DNA from: Oscillospiraceae bacterium
GTDB taxonomy: Bacteria; Bacillota; Clostridia; WRLR01
Reading direction: 5' to 3'
Length of the DNA stretch: 64,000 bases
Assembly: GCA_009777515.1 (NCBI GenBank)
Contig: WRLR01000001.1
Span: 1-64,000, forward strand
The notes under the pieces are model-generated. The model searched no databases, was not told where the DNA came from, and saw nothing but the letters and a program-made list of their open reading frames with translations. Each line of letters begins with the position of its first letter. Within the stretch, counting starts at the first letter, position 1. Positions 36,771 through 46,285 of this stretch are shown here, piece after piece. The position numbers and the translations under genes are program-made.

Positions 36771-39050
36771 ATGATTGCCATGGATTATAAGCTAGATAAC
36801 GGCAAAGGCCCGCACGAAAGCGCATACGGCGAGAATGCGGGCGCGTACTACGACGCAAGTTCATACGTTGAGAATGCGGGCGCATTCTATGACGTGGGCG
36901 CGTATTTCGGCGACGTAGTTTATGCGCAGGGGAGCGATAATGCGGCGTTTGCGATCGATGGAAGCGACGCTGTTTTTGCTATCGATGGCAGCGATGCGGT
37001 TTTTGCAATCGATGTCGGGACAGGAAGCATTATAGGCGTGGTCGGCGTTCAGGATAACGGGCGCTTCCGCGTCCTCGCCGTAGAGGTGCTCGAGCATGAC
37101 AACCGCGTCATGTTCGACGGGCAGATACATGACATTGGCGAGGTGGCTAGGGCGGTTTCCACGGTTAGGGGCCGCCTTGAAAAGGCCGTGGGCATTCCGT
37201 TGGAAGCGGCGTATATCGCCGCCGCCGGGCGCGCGCTGAAAACGATTAAGACCGGGGTCAAAAGGCCCCTTTTGTCCGGGCAGGAAATCGACGGGCCTCT
37301 GCTGCAGAACATGGAGGCCGAGGCGCTGCACCGGGCGCTGGATTCCTCAGCCCTAAAAACCCTCTCCAACGAAAATGTGGCTGCGAACGCAGTTGAGCCT
37401 CCTCGTATATATTATGACTATATCGGCTATTCCGTGACGGGCAGGTATCTTGACGGCTACCCCATTTCAAACCTTTTGGGGCACCATGGGACTGAGGCCC
37501 AGGTGGAGCTGGTCGCCACTTTCTTGCCCCGGTCCGTAACGGAAAGTTTGTTCGCGGTGATGCGGCATGCGGACATCGTCGTCGCTGGGCTGATCCTTGA
37601 GCCGATAGCGGCGCTTGACGCCGTGGTTTCGAAAGAAATGCGCCGCTTGAACCTTGCGCTCGTCGACATCGGCGCAGGCACATCCGACATCGCCATAACA
37701 AAGGACGGCAACGTGTTTTCGTACACGATGGTGCCGTACGCGGGCGACAAGGTCACGGAACGCATCTGCGAAACGTTCCTGACAGACTTTAAGACGGGCG
37801 AGCGCATAAAGCGCGCCCTGTATGCAAATAGAGGGGAAATAAAGTTCACCGACGTGTTCGGCAGGGACAGGGGCGTATCTTACGACGAGGTTTATGGCGC
37901 CGCGCTGCCCGTCGTCCGGGAAATGGCGGCGAAAATCGCCGGCGCCGTTTTGCTGGAAAACAAGGCTCCGCCCTCCGCCCTGATCGTGGTCGGCGGCGGC
38001 TGCCGGCTGCCGGGCCTGGACATTGCGTTGGCCGAGGCGCTGAACCTGGACGGTAGCAGAGTGGCCATCCGGGACAGGGGCGCGATAGAGGGCCTTGATT
38101 GCAACTCCGACGTCCTGACGGGGCCGGAATCGGTGACGCCGTTCGGCATCGCCATCAACGGCGCGGCCAGGAGCGGCGCCCGCAGGGATCGCGCCACGGT
38201 CCGCCTGAACAAAAAAATAGTAAGGATGCCGGATGCCGGCGGGCATACGGTCTTAGACGTCCTGTCGGCTGCGGCGGAAAAGCCCTATAGGCCCATTGGG
38301 GAGCAGGGGGCTTCGATGTCTTTTCGTTTTAACGGCGAGCCGAGGACGGTGATCGGCGGGGCGGGACTGCCGGCGACAATCCTGTTGAACGGAGAGCCTG
38401 TCGGGCCGGAGGCGCCCGTCGGCTACGGCGACGAAATAAGCTTCAAGGATGCGGAAGACGGGCCTGACGCGAGGGTCTTTGTCAGCGACCTGGCGTCAAG
38501 GGTGGACGCCGGTACCGTTACTTGTGGGGGCGTCGAATACTATATCGCGCCGCGCGCGACGATAAACGGCGCCGAGTGCGCGTTGAGCGCCGAAGTCCAT
38601 GAAGGCGACGACGTCTGGCTGGCGACGCGGACGACGCTCGGGATGTTTGCAGAAGAATATCTGGGGGGCGCGGACGGATCGGTGTTTTTTGTCAATGGCG
38701 AACCGGCGGGCGAAGACTTTTTGCTCTCGCACGGCGACGAAATCGCCGTCGACAAGGGGCTGGCCGCCGCCGAAGCCGCTGGGGGCGACGCTGCTGGCGA
38801 AATCGAAGCTGAAGCCGCCGATGACATGGGCGGCGCGGGCGCATATTCATACATAATCAACGGCGAGCAGGTGGAAATCCGCTCAATGGCGCCGGACATG
38901 CTGCTCGTAGACGCCCTCAACCACATCGTCCTGGAACGCGCCGACAGCCGGGGGAGGCTCATGCTGCAACTAAACGACGCCCCCGCAAAGTTGACGGACG
39001 CCGTGCACCCCGGCGACAAAATGTTTATAAACTGGGTCGTGGAGCCCTAA
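36771..39050 (+). CDS. FtsA-like ASKHA (SHS2-containing) cell-division-type protein with repetitive N-terminus and extended C-terminus
   Basis: VFAIDVGTGSIIGVVGVQDNGRFRVLAVEV, VDIGAGTSDIAITKDGNVFSYTMVPYAGDKVTERI, LIVVGGGCRLPGLDIALAEAL. Confidence 0.85.
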   Translation: MIAMDYKLDNGKGPHESAYGENAGAYYDASSYVENAGAFYDVGAYFGDVVYAQGSDNAAFAIDGSDAVFAIDGSDAVFAIDVGTGSIIGVVGVQDNGRFRVLAVEVLEHDNRVMFDGQIHDIGEVARAVSTVRGRLEKAVGIPLEAAYIAAAGRALKTIKTGVKRPLLSGQEIDGPLLQNMEAEALHRALDSSALKTLSNENVAANAVEPPRIYYDYIGYSVTGRYLDGYPISNLLGHHGTEAQVELVATFLPRSVTESLFAVMRHADIVVAGLILEPIAALDAVVSKEMRRLNLALVDIGAGTSDIAITKDGNVFSYTMVPYAGDKVTERICETFLTDFKTGERIKRALYANRGEIKFTDVFGRDRGVSYDEVYGAALPVVREMAAKIAGAVLLENKAPPSALIVVGGGCRLPGLDIALAEALNLDGSRVAIRDRGAIEGLDCNSDVLTGPESVTPFGIAINGAARSGARRDRATVRLNKKIVRMPDAGGHTVLDVLSAAAEKPYRPIGEQGASMSFRFNGEPRTVIGGAGLPATILLNGEPVGPEAPVGYGDEISFKDAEDGPDARVFVSDLASRVDAGTVTCGGVEYYIAPRATINGAECALSAEVHEGDDVWLATRTTLGMFAEEYLGGADGSVFFVNGEPAGEDFLLSHGDEIAVDKGLAAAEAAGGDAAGEIEAEAADDMGGAGAYSYIINGEQVEIRSMAPDMLLVDALNHIVLERADSRGRLMLQLNDAPAKLTDAVHPGDKMFINWVVEP

Positions 39051-39112
39051 CTGAAACAAAATATTAATACAACTTAAAAAATGGGTATACATAATATGAC
39101 GCAGGGAGTTAT

Positions 39113-41746
39113 GTGGCCCATTTTTTTTGCGTCTCCAAAATTACTATATTACGCTGCATACATACGCACGGATGCGGCGCGGCGGCTGTAATAACGACTC
39201 TAGCGGTACAATGGCACAGAGGGACCGACGTGGCGATACAAACAACCTGGGACAATGTGGACAACGACGGAGCGAGGCAGTGCGGCCTGCTGTCAGAGCT
39301 ATATCGGCTGGCGGAGGCTAGCGAGACCGGCGATTTTTTGTTCGCTATCGACGCGTGCGGGCTTTCCAGCGAAGAAGCAGAGGCCGCCCGCCTGTTCAAC
39401 AAAGCCTTCGAAAACTACAAGGAGTCCGTCGAATACGAAATCATGAAATACCGGCTCACCAGCGACGCCCTCGGTATCGGGCTGTGGGACATGGATATTG
39501 TACTGGGGGACCCCATAAACCCAGCCAATTCGATAACATGGTCGCCGGAGTTCCGAGGCATGCTGGGCTATGGCGACGTAGAAGAGTTCCCGAACGTCAT
39601 GCACAGCTGGATCGACCGGCTCCACCCGCACGATCGGGAGAAGGCTTTCGACGCTTTCCTGGCCCATGTCGACGACTATTCCGGGGCGACGCCGTATAAC
39701 GTCGAATATCGGCTGATGCTCAAAAACGGCACGTACCGGAACTTCCATGCCTATGGCACGACGCTGAGGAACGCGGCGGGCGTGCCGCTGAGGGTGGCCG
39801 GCGCCCTGATGGACATAACCGAAAAGAAGCAGATGATCGACCGCGAGCACAAGCTCGAGATGCAAAAAGAGGCTGCGCTCGCCGCCAACGAGGCCAAGAG
39901 CATGTTTCTGGCCAGCATGTCCCACGAGATACGCACGCCGATGAACGCGATACTGGGTATGTCGGACCTGCTGCTGCAGGAAAAACTTAACAAGCGCCAG
40001 TTCGGATATGTAAATGACATCAAAACAGCCGCCGCCGCACTGCTGGACATTATCAACGATATTTTGGACATATCGAAGATACAGGCGGGCAAGCTGAGCC
40101 TTGTCCCCGTGCACTACTACCTGGGCGCAATGCTGGACAATCTGGCCTCGGTGATGAAGCTGCTGGTGGACGACAAGGGCATAGCGTTCAAGCTGGACGT
40201 GCGGGGCGATATCCCCGTTTGCCTGTACGGCGACGACATACGCGTGCGGCAGGTGCTGCTGAACCTGCTGAGCAACGCTGTCAAGTTCACGGAAAGAGGT
40301 TATGTGCATCTATTGGTCGAGGCGACCGCCGACAGCGTACATTTTACCGTCACCGATTCCGGAATCGGCATAAGGGAACAGGACATACCCAAGCTGTATG
40401 TAGACTTCGAACAGTTCGACACGCACAAAAACCGCAGCAAGAAAGGCACGGGCCTCGGCCTGCCCATATCCAGGGCGCTGGTGGAAATCATGGGCGGTAC
40501 CATCGAGGTGGAAAGCATTTACGGGCAAGGCTCGTCGTTCCACGTGGAAATCCCCCTGGTCGCCGGCGACGAGACGAAGGTGGCGTATTCGGACGACAAC
40601 GCAGTCCCCATTTACGCGCCCGAAGCCAGGGTGCTGGTGGTGGACGACAACGCAATGAACCTGAACGTCGCAACGGGCCTTTTGCGGCTGTACAAAATCG
40701 CGGCGGAGACGGCGTCTTCAGGCGAACAGGCCATTGAGATGCTAAAGAATAAGCAATACGACATAATTTTTATGGACCATATGATGCCGGGGATGGACGG
40801 CGTTGAGACGTCCAGGGCAATACGGGGCATGGGCATCGGCGGGGCCATTATAGCGTTTACCGCAAACGCCACCACGGGGGCAAAAGAAATTTTACTGGAT
40901 GCCGGGATGGACGACTATCTCACAAAGCCCATATCGAGGAAGGACCTGACGTCCATGCTCGACAAATGGCTGCCGCAGGCCAAAAAAATGGCGCCGTTCC
41001 GGGAAGCGGAAGTGGGCGCCGGCAGCAAAGACAGCCTGGATGCCGGCAGCATAGATAGCCTGGTTGCCGGAAGAATAGATAGCCTGGATACTGACAACGG
41101 AGGCGGCGACGGCGGCGACGTCGGCGGGGACGAGGTTTTTTGGGCTAAAATCGGGCTCATCGGCGAGATGTCCGTCTCAACCGGCCTGGACAGGGTCGAT
41201 GGCCAAAAGGACGAGTTCAAAAAAATCCTGAGGCTCATGATCAATGAGATTGAAAAGAGCAGCGGCAACCTCGTGCGCTTTTTCGACGCTGGCGACATGA
41301 AAAATTTTTGCATCGAGGCCCATTGCATAAAAAGCTCGCTGGCCAACATTGGCGCCATTGATCTGGCCGGAAAGGCGCAAGAACTCGAGGATGCGTCCGC
41401 CAAAGGCGACATTGGCTCCTGCGCGCCCGCGCTGCAGCCGTTCCTTGGGGCAATCGGCAGGTTTGGCGAGGATTTGTGCGGCGCTTTCGCCGTTATTGGC
41501 CAATGCGACAGGCCTCCCGCCGCGCCGCCGGAACTTATGCCCGCGCTTTTGGGCCTGCTGTCCGCATTTGCCGACATGGACATCGGGCGCATTGAAAACG
41601 AGGCATCCAAGCTGGGCCAGATAAACATCGGCGGGCCCATTAAAGACGAAGTCGAGCAGTTGCTGGACATGGTTTCGGTGATGGACTACGACGAGGCAGC
41701 GGGGCGGATACATAAAATGGTGTACAAGGAGCGTATCAGTGGATAA
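39113..41746 (+). CDS. Hybrid sensor histidine kinase (PAS + HisKA + HATPase + REC + Hpt); the true start may be GTG at 39230
   Basis: FLASMSHEIRTPMNAILGMSDLLL, FTVTDSGIGIREQDI, GTGLGLPIS, VLVVDDNAMNLNVATGLL...IIFMDHMMPGMDGVE, Hpt EAHCIKSSLANIGAIDLAGKAQELE. Confidence 0.93.
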   Translation: MAHFFCVSKITILRCIHTHGCGAAAVITTLAVQWHRGTDVAIQTTWDNVDNDGARQCGLLSELYRLAEASETGDFLFAIDACGLSSEEAEAARLFNKAFENYKESVEYEIMKYRLTSDALGIGLWDMDIVLGDPINPANSITWSPEFRGMLGYGDVEEFPNVMHSWIDRLHPHDREKAFDAFLAHVDDYSGATPYNVEYRLMLKNGTYRNFHAYGTTLRNAAGVPLRVAGALMDITEKKQMIDREHKLEMQKEAALAANEAKSMFLASMSHEIRTPMNAILGMSDLLLQEKLNKRQFGYVNDIKTAAAALLDIINDILDISKIQAGKLSLVPVHYYLGAMLDNLASVMKLLVDDKGIAFKLDVRGDIPVCLYGDDIRVRQVLLNLLSNAVKFTERGYVHLLVEATADSVHFTVTDSGIGIREQDIPKLYVDFEQFDTHKNRSKKGTGLGLPISRALVEIMGGTIEVESIYGQGSSFHVEIPLVAGDETKVAYSDDNAVPIYAPEARVLVVDDNAMNLNVATGLLRLYKIAAETASSGEQAIEMLKNKQYDIIFMDHMMPGMDGVETSRAIRGMGIGGAIIAFTANATTGAKEILLDAGMDDYLTKPISRKDLTSMLDKWLPQAKKMAPFREAEVGAGSKDSLDAGSIDSLVAGRIDSLDTDNGGGDGGDVGGDEVFWAKIGLIGEMSVSTGLDRVDGQKDEFKKILRLMINEIEKSSGNLVRFFDAGDMKNFCIEAHCIKSSLANIGAIDLAGKAQELEDASAKGDIGSCAPALQPFLGAIGRFGEDLCGAFAVIGQCDRPPAAPPELMPALLGLLSAFADMDIGRIENEASKLGQINIGGPIKDEVEQLLDMVSVMDYDEAAGRIHKMVYKERISG
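41018..41089 (+). repeat. 24-bp in-frame tandem repeat x3 (AGSKDSLD/AGSIDSLV/AGRIDSLD)
   Basis: gccggcagcaaagacagcctggat|gccggcagcatagatagcctggtt|gccggaagaatagatagcctggat. Confidence 0.95.
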
Positions 41747-42572
41747 CAATGCGGAACTTTTTTTCATACCGTCCCTCCTAAAGCTGGAGGCGCTGGGCCT
41801 GGAGCGTTTTTCCGAAACGTCCGAGCTGTCTGCGGGGGCGTACTTTGAGCTGCTCAGGCGGTTCATGAAACTCGCGTTGCCCGCCGTCAGCGCGCTGCGA
41901 CGGTTCATCAGCCGCAACGGCGACATTGACTCGTATAAAAGCTTGGACGATATAATCCCCGTCCTCAAAGAGATGGGGTGCGACGGCTACGTGTCGGCGT
42001 TCTATGCGGTCCTTGGCGCATATGAGACGGGTAACTGGCGGCTGGCGGCCCACCACGCCGACATGGCGATGGAGGGCTTCGACGCATTCTATTCAAAGAT
42101 ATCCTCGGCCAAAAGGACAGCCGTCGAGTCGGCGCCCGACGCGGGCCTGCCGCTGGGCGAATACATAAAGGCCGTCCAGGAGAGCGGCAAACAGCGGAAG
42201 ATGGTGGTCCTGGCCGTGGACGACTCGCCCGTCATCTTAAAGTCAGTCTCATCGGTGCTGAGCGCCGAATACAAGGTGTACACCCTGCTCAAGCCCGAAA
42301 TGCTCCCCAAGATAATGAAGCAGGTCACGCCGGAACTTTTTTTGCTCGACTACAAGATGCCTGACATAAGCGGGTTTGAGTTGATACCGGTGATCCGGGG
42401 GTTCAAGGAACACCGCGACACCCCGATCGTGTTCTTGACCTCCGAGGGGACGGTGGACAACGTGACGGCCGCATTGGCCCTGGGCGCGAGCGACTTTATC
42501 GTAAAGCCGTTCAACCCGGGCGCGCTGCGGGAAAAAATAGCCAAATGGATAGTCCGAAAAGAACAGGCGTAA
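41739..42572 (+). CDS. Response regulator: N-terminal helical (Hpt-like?) domain plus REC, no DNA-binding domain
   Basis: MVVLAVDDSPVILKSVSSVLSAEYKVYTLL...LFLLDYKMPDISGFELIPVI...PIVFLTSEGT. Confidence 0.88.
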   Translation: MDNNAELFFIPSLLKLEALGLERFSETSELSAGAYFELLRRFMKLALPAVSALRRFISRNGDIDSYKSLDDIIPVLKEMGCDGYVSAFYAVLGAYETGNWRLAAHHADMAMEGFDAFYSKISSAKRTAVESAPDAGLPLGEYIKAVQESGKQRKMVVLAVDDSPVILKSVSSVLSAEYKVYTLLKPEMLPKIMKQVTPELFLLDYKMPDISGFELIPVIRGFKEHRDTPIVFLTSEGTVDNVTAALALGASDFIVKPFNPGALREKIAKWIVRKEQA

Positions 42573-42614
42573 TGCCAGATCAAGGTTAACATAAAATGAC
42601 TTGGGGGACGGGAC

Positions 42615-43706
42615 ATGAATGGGTCGGGTAATGCGCGAAAGATAGTAATGCTGGTAGACGACAACGAGGCGAACCTGGCGATCGGGAAAGACATGCTAAA
42701 GGACGTCTATAAAGTCTACCCCGTCCCTTCGGGCGAGATTATGTTCGATTTGCTTGAAGACGTGCGCCCCGACATAATCCTGCTCGACATCCTGATGCCT
42801 GGGATGGACGGCTACGAGGCGATCAAAAGGCTGAAAAAAAGCAGGCAGTGGGCGGACATCCCCGTCGTGCTGCTGACGGCGAAATCCGACGAGAGTAGCG
42901 AGTATGTCGGGCTCAGCCTCGGCGCCATGGACTATGTGTCGAAGCCGTTTTATGCGCCGCTGCTGCTAAAGCGCATCGAGAACCTTCTGATGGCGCAGGC
43001 GCAGAAGAACCAGCTCCGGGGCTACGGCGAGGGCCTGCCAGGCCAGGCGGAGGCGAATATATCGCAGATCAACAGCCTGCAGAACGCGGTCCTCAACACT
43101 ATATCGGGGCTCGTGGAGTTCAAGGAGGACGAGACTGACGGGCATATAATTCGCACGCGGAAGTACCTGAAGATACTCGTCGACCAGATGCTTTTGGACG
43201 GGGTGTACATCGACGAGGTGGGCGCCTGGGACATGAACTTCGTGCTGTCCTCGTCGCAACTGCACGACGTGGGCAATATTGCCATCAGCGACGTTATTTT
43301 GAAGAAGCCCGGCGCGCTGACGCCGGAGGAGTTCGTCGTCATGATGTCGCATGTGGAAGAGGGCATTAAAGCCGTGCAGAAGATCGAGGAGAGCACCGGA
43401 GACGACGCCTTTATGCGCCATGTCCGCCTGATTGTCGGCAGCCACCATGAAAAATGGGACGGCTCCGGGTACCCCAATGGCTTGCGCGGGACGGAGATCC
43501 CGCTGGAGGGGAGGCTGATGGCCATCGCGGACGTCTATGACGCGCTTATCTCCAAAAGGCCCTATAAAAAGCCGCTGACTGCCGAAGAGGCGTCGGCCAT
43601 CATCAAAGAGGGCAGCGCCAAGCACTTCGACCCGGCGCTGGTCGATGTCTTTTCAAAAGTCGAGGACAAGTTCGCGGACGTCGTTAAAAATTCCATGCAC
43701 ATATAG
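42615..43706 (+). CDS. Response regulator with HD-GYP output domain (RpfG-like)
   Basis: KIVMLVDDNEANLAIGKDML, LLDILMPGMDGYEAI; SSQLHDVGNIAISDVILKKPGALTPEEF, GSHHEKWDGSGYPNGLRGTEIPLEGRLMAIADVYDALISKRPYK. Confidence 0.93.
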   Translation: MNGSGNARKIVMLVDDNEANLAIGKDMLKDVYKVYPVPSGEIMFDLLEDVRPDIILLDILMPGMDGYEAIKRLKKSRQWADIPVVLLTAKSDESSEYVGLSLGAMDYVSKPFYAPLLLKRIENLLMAQAQKNQLRGYGEGLPGQAEANISQINSLQNAVLNTISGLVEFKEDETDGHIIRTRKYLKILVDQMLLDGVYIDEVGAWDMNFVLSSSQLHDVGNIAISDVILKKPGALTPEEFVVMMSHVEEGIKAVQKIEESTGDDAFMRHVRLIVGSHHEKWDGSGYPNGLRGTEIPLEGRLMAIADVYDALISKRPYKKPLTAEEASAIIKEGSAKHFDPALVDVFSKVEDKFADVVKNSMHI

Positions 43707-43712
43707 CATATA

Positions 43713-43802
43713 ACGAATTTAACGCGTATAACGCGTGTGGCGCATACAGCACATTGCGCGTATATAGCGCGTGTAGCGCATATGGCGCGTGTAGCCGCAC
43801 GT
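43713..43802. repeat. 9-bp degenerate tandem repeat (~10 copies, GCGCGTGTA-type)
   Basis: acgaattta|acgcgtata|acgcgtgtg|gcgcataca|gcacattgc|gcgtatata|gcgcgtgta|gcgcatatg|gcgcgtgta|gccgcacgt. Confidence 0.85.
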
Positions 43803-44174
43803 TTTTTAAAAAGTAACATTAACCAGCCGTGAAAGTGGGTAAAAATAATGTGAAATGCGCGCTCCATGCGGTTGTCGGCATTTTTTTGGCCCATATTACT
43901 AACTAACATTAGTTAAGAATATCGATCCGCCCCATGATGCGCCGCTGAGCGGCGCCAAACGGAGGCCTGCGGGCAACCGCGAAAAGCTGCATGAAGATGT
44001 ATGAAATAACCGGCGATTCTGGCGGCGGCGGGGAGGACATCAACAGCGCAAAACAACCTGGGCGCCGCCGCGGCCAGGATCGGCGCCATTGATGCCATGA
44101 TCCTCAAGCTGCATTAAAATAAATTTTAATTAATTGGTAGGAAAAACATATAGACGGGCGGCCAAAGGGAGCCC

Positions 44175-44363
44175 CTACACGTTCCTGACGACCTTGTTGG
44201 AGCGCAGGCAGCGCGTGCAGACGCTTATCGTCTTTGGCGTCCCGTCGACGATCGCCCTTACTTTCCTTATGTTGGCCTTCCATTTACGGCTGGTCCGCCG
44301 GATGGAGTGGCTAACATTGTTCCCGAACACGGTTGTTTTATCGCATATAAAGCATCGAGCCAT
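44175..44363 (-). CDS. rpmB: 50S ribosomal protein L28 (bL28, Cys-containing type)
   Basis: MARCFICDKTTVFGNNVSHSIRRTSRKWKANIRKVRAIVDGTPKTISVCTRCLRSNKV. Confidence 0.95.
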   Translation of the reverse strand: MARCFICDKTTVFGNNVSHSIRRTSRKWKANIRKVRAIVDGTPKTISVCTRCLRSNKVVRNV

Positions 44364-44473
44364 ACTAGTATCCCCTTTAACAATTCACAATCCAATCTAT
44401 CCTATCACAGATCTATGCGGTTTGACAATATCATAAATAAACATATAATGTATATATATCTTTTTTTTGGTTA

Positions 44474-45115
44474 TTGGCGGATTGGTTGCAAATACAAATG
44501 GGGGGGCGGATCGGCATTCTGCGCATTGTTTCGGGTAAATTTGGCGGCAGGTTGATCAGGGCGCCCGAAGGCGCCCCGACGCGGCCCACGTCGCAGGTGG
44601 CCCGCGAGGCCCTGTTCAGCATCCTCGCGCCCAGGGTCGCCGGCGCCGTGTTCATCGATATGTACGCGGGCTCGGGCGCGGTGGGGATCGAGGCTCTGAG
44701 CCGGGGCGCAGGCTGCGTGGTGTTTGCCGACAGCAGCCGCGAATGCGTCGACACGATCCGCGACAACTTAAAGCTCCTGGGCATTGGCGGCAGGGGCGCG
44801 CTGGTGCTGGAGGCGGATCTCGCGCGGGGCGCCCCTGCCGCAGCGGCGCTGCGGGGCGCGCTCAAGCGCCTCGGGGAGGTGGCGGCTGACATTATATTTG
44901 CGGACCCGCCATACGGGCTGGAAGGCATTTTGGATATGCCGCGCTTTATTTCCGAGTCTTATTTGTGCGCGGCGGACGGGACCATCATAATAGAGCACAG
45001 CAAGAAGACTATCATGCCGGCCAACTCCGGCATGTATGAGAAGGCCCGCGAAAGGCAGTACGGGGACTCGTGCCTGTCATTCTACGAAAGCGCCCCGGAC
45101 GGCAGCCAGGTATAA
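44474..45115 (+). CDS. rsmD: 16S rRNA (guanine966-N2)-methyltransferase
   Basis: LRIVSGKFGGRLIRAPEGAPTRPTSQVAREALFSIL, FIDMYAGSGAVGIEALSRGA, IIFADPPYGLE. Confidence 0.95.
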   Translation: MADWLQIQMGGRIGILRIVSGKFGGRLIRAPEGAPTRPTSQVAREALFSILAPRVAGAVFIDMYAGSGAVGIEALSRGAGCVVFADSSRECVDTIRDNLKLLGIGGRGALVLEADLARGAPAAAALRGALKRLGEVAADIIFADPPYGLEGILDMPRFISESYLCAADGTIIIEHSKKTIMPANSGMYEKARERQYGDSCLSFYESAPDGSQV

Positions 45116-45140
45116 ACAATAGGAGGTCAAAGACATATCT

Positions 45141-45701
45141 GTGAATGATCTACAGGGCGGCGGGCCGGCGCCGAGGGCCGGCGAGAGCGTATACATATAC
45201 CCGGGCAGCTTCGATCCGGTCACGTTCGGGCATTTGGACATCATCACGCGCGCCTCCCATATGTGCGGCCGCCTCATTATTGCTATTGGCCGGAACCGCG
45301 AAAAAAGGACGATGTTCGCCACGGAGGAGCGGATCGAGATGCTGCGCGACGTGGTCGCGTCCCAGGCCGGCAACGGCGGCGGTCTGCATAACGTGGAAGT
45401 CGCCGCATTTAGCGGCCTGTTGGCCGACTTCGCAAAAAAGCGCGGCGCGAGCGTCATCGTCAAGGGGCTGCGCGCGATGTCCGACTTCGAGTTCGAGTTC
45501 CAGATGGCACTGCTGAACAAATATCTGGACGAGCGCCTGGAGACCGTTTTTTTGATGACCAGCGTCCAGTACACGTACCTGAGTTCCAGCGCCGTTAAAG
45601 AGATAGCGCTGAACGGCGGGCGCCTCGGCGGCCTGGTGCCTGCCTGCGTGGTTGACAGGATAGAAGAAAAAGCGCTAAAAGCAAAGGAGTTGAGTGTCTA
45701 A
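45141..45701 (+). CDS. coaD: Pantetheine-phosphate adenylyltransferase
   Basis: YIYPGSFDPVTFGHLDIITRAS, VIVKGLRAMSDFEFEFQMALLNKYLDERLETVFLMTSVQYTYLSSSAVKEIA. Confidence 0.96.
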   Translation: MNDLQGGGPAPRAGESVYIYPGSFDPVTFGHLDIITRASHMCGRLIIAIGRNREKRTMFATEERIEMLRDVVASQAGNGGGLHNVEVAAFSGLLADFAKKRGASVIVKGLRAMSDFEFEFQMALLNKYLDERLETVFLMTSVQYTYLSSSAVKEIALNGGRLGGLVPACVVDRIEEKALKAKELSV

Positions 45702-46158
45702 TAGCATGGATATTTACCAAATGATCGACGCGCTGGAGGAGCTGCTCGAAAACGGCGCGCCGGTTCCGCTCTCCAGCAAGCGGCTCGTGTCCGTCGGCGA
45801 GGCCGTCGAAATCATCCGCCAGATGCGCCTGAGCATACCCGAGGAGATCAAAGCCGCCGCGCGTTTGACTGAAGAGCGCGACAGCATCGTTAAAAAGGCC
45901 GAGGCCGAGTCCCAGCGCATGCTTAAGAACGCCGAGGCGAAATACACGGAAATGGTGGACAACCATGAAATCATCAGCGCCGCCTATAAACAGGCGAACG
46001 AAATCGTCGCCACGGCGCAGCAAAGCGCCCGGGAGCTGAAAATGGGCGCTTACGACTACATGAGCAAGCTGCTCGAGAAGATAGAGCGCGTGATTTACGA
46101 AACCGTGGAAACAATAAATTCCAACCGCCGGGAGATCGAAAACTTCCGCGACCAATAG
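45694..46158 (+). CDS. Coiled-coil protein (DivIVA/ATP synthase b-like) adjacent to coaD
   Basis: Long amphipathic helix EEIKAAARLTEERDSIVKKAEAESQRMLKNAEAKYTEMVDNHEII. Confidence 0.75.
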   Translation: MSNSMDIYQMIDALEELLENGAPVPLSSKRLVSVGEAVEIIRQMRLSIPEEIKAAARLTEERDSIVKKAEAESQRMLKNAEAKYTEMVDNHEIISAAYKQANEIVATAQQSARELKMGAYDYMSKLLEKIERVIYETVETINSNRREIENFRDQ

Positions 46159-46170
46159 CGCGGGCCGCGC

Positions 46171-46262
46171 CGCGTCCAGCGGCGCTAGGGTTCCGCATCC
46201 AGCGGCGCTAAGGTTCCGCTTCAAGCGGCGCTAATGTTCCGCATCCGGCGGCGCTAGGGTTC
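46171..46262. repeat. 23-bp tandem repeat x4 (CGCATCCAGCGGCGCTAGGGTTC)
   Basis: Four contiguous 23-mers with 1-4 substitutions each, 46171-46193, -46216, -46239, -46262. Confidence 0.95.
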
Positions 46263-46285
46263 CGCCGCACCGGGTCCGTAAAGCG

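Noticed and set aside
39299-40309. 336-aa minus-strand ORF opposite the hybrid kinase
   Set aside because: Antisense shadow of a conserved kinase.
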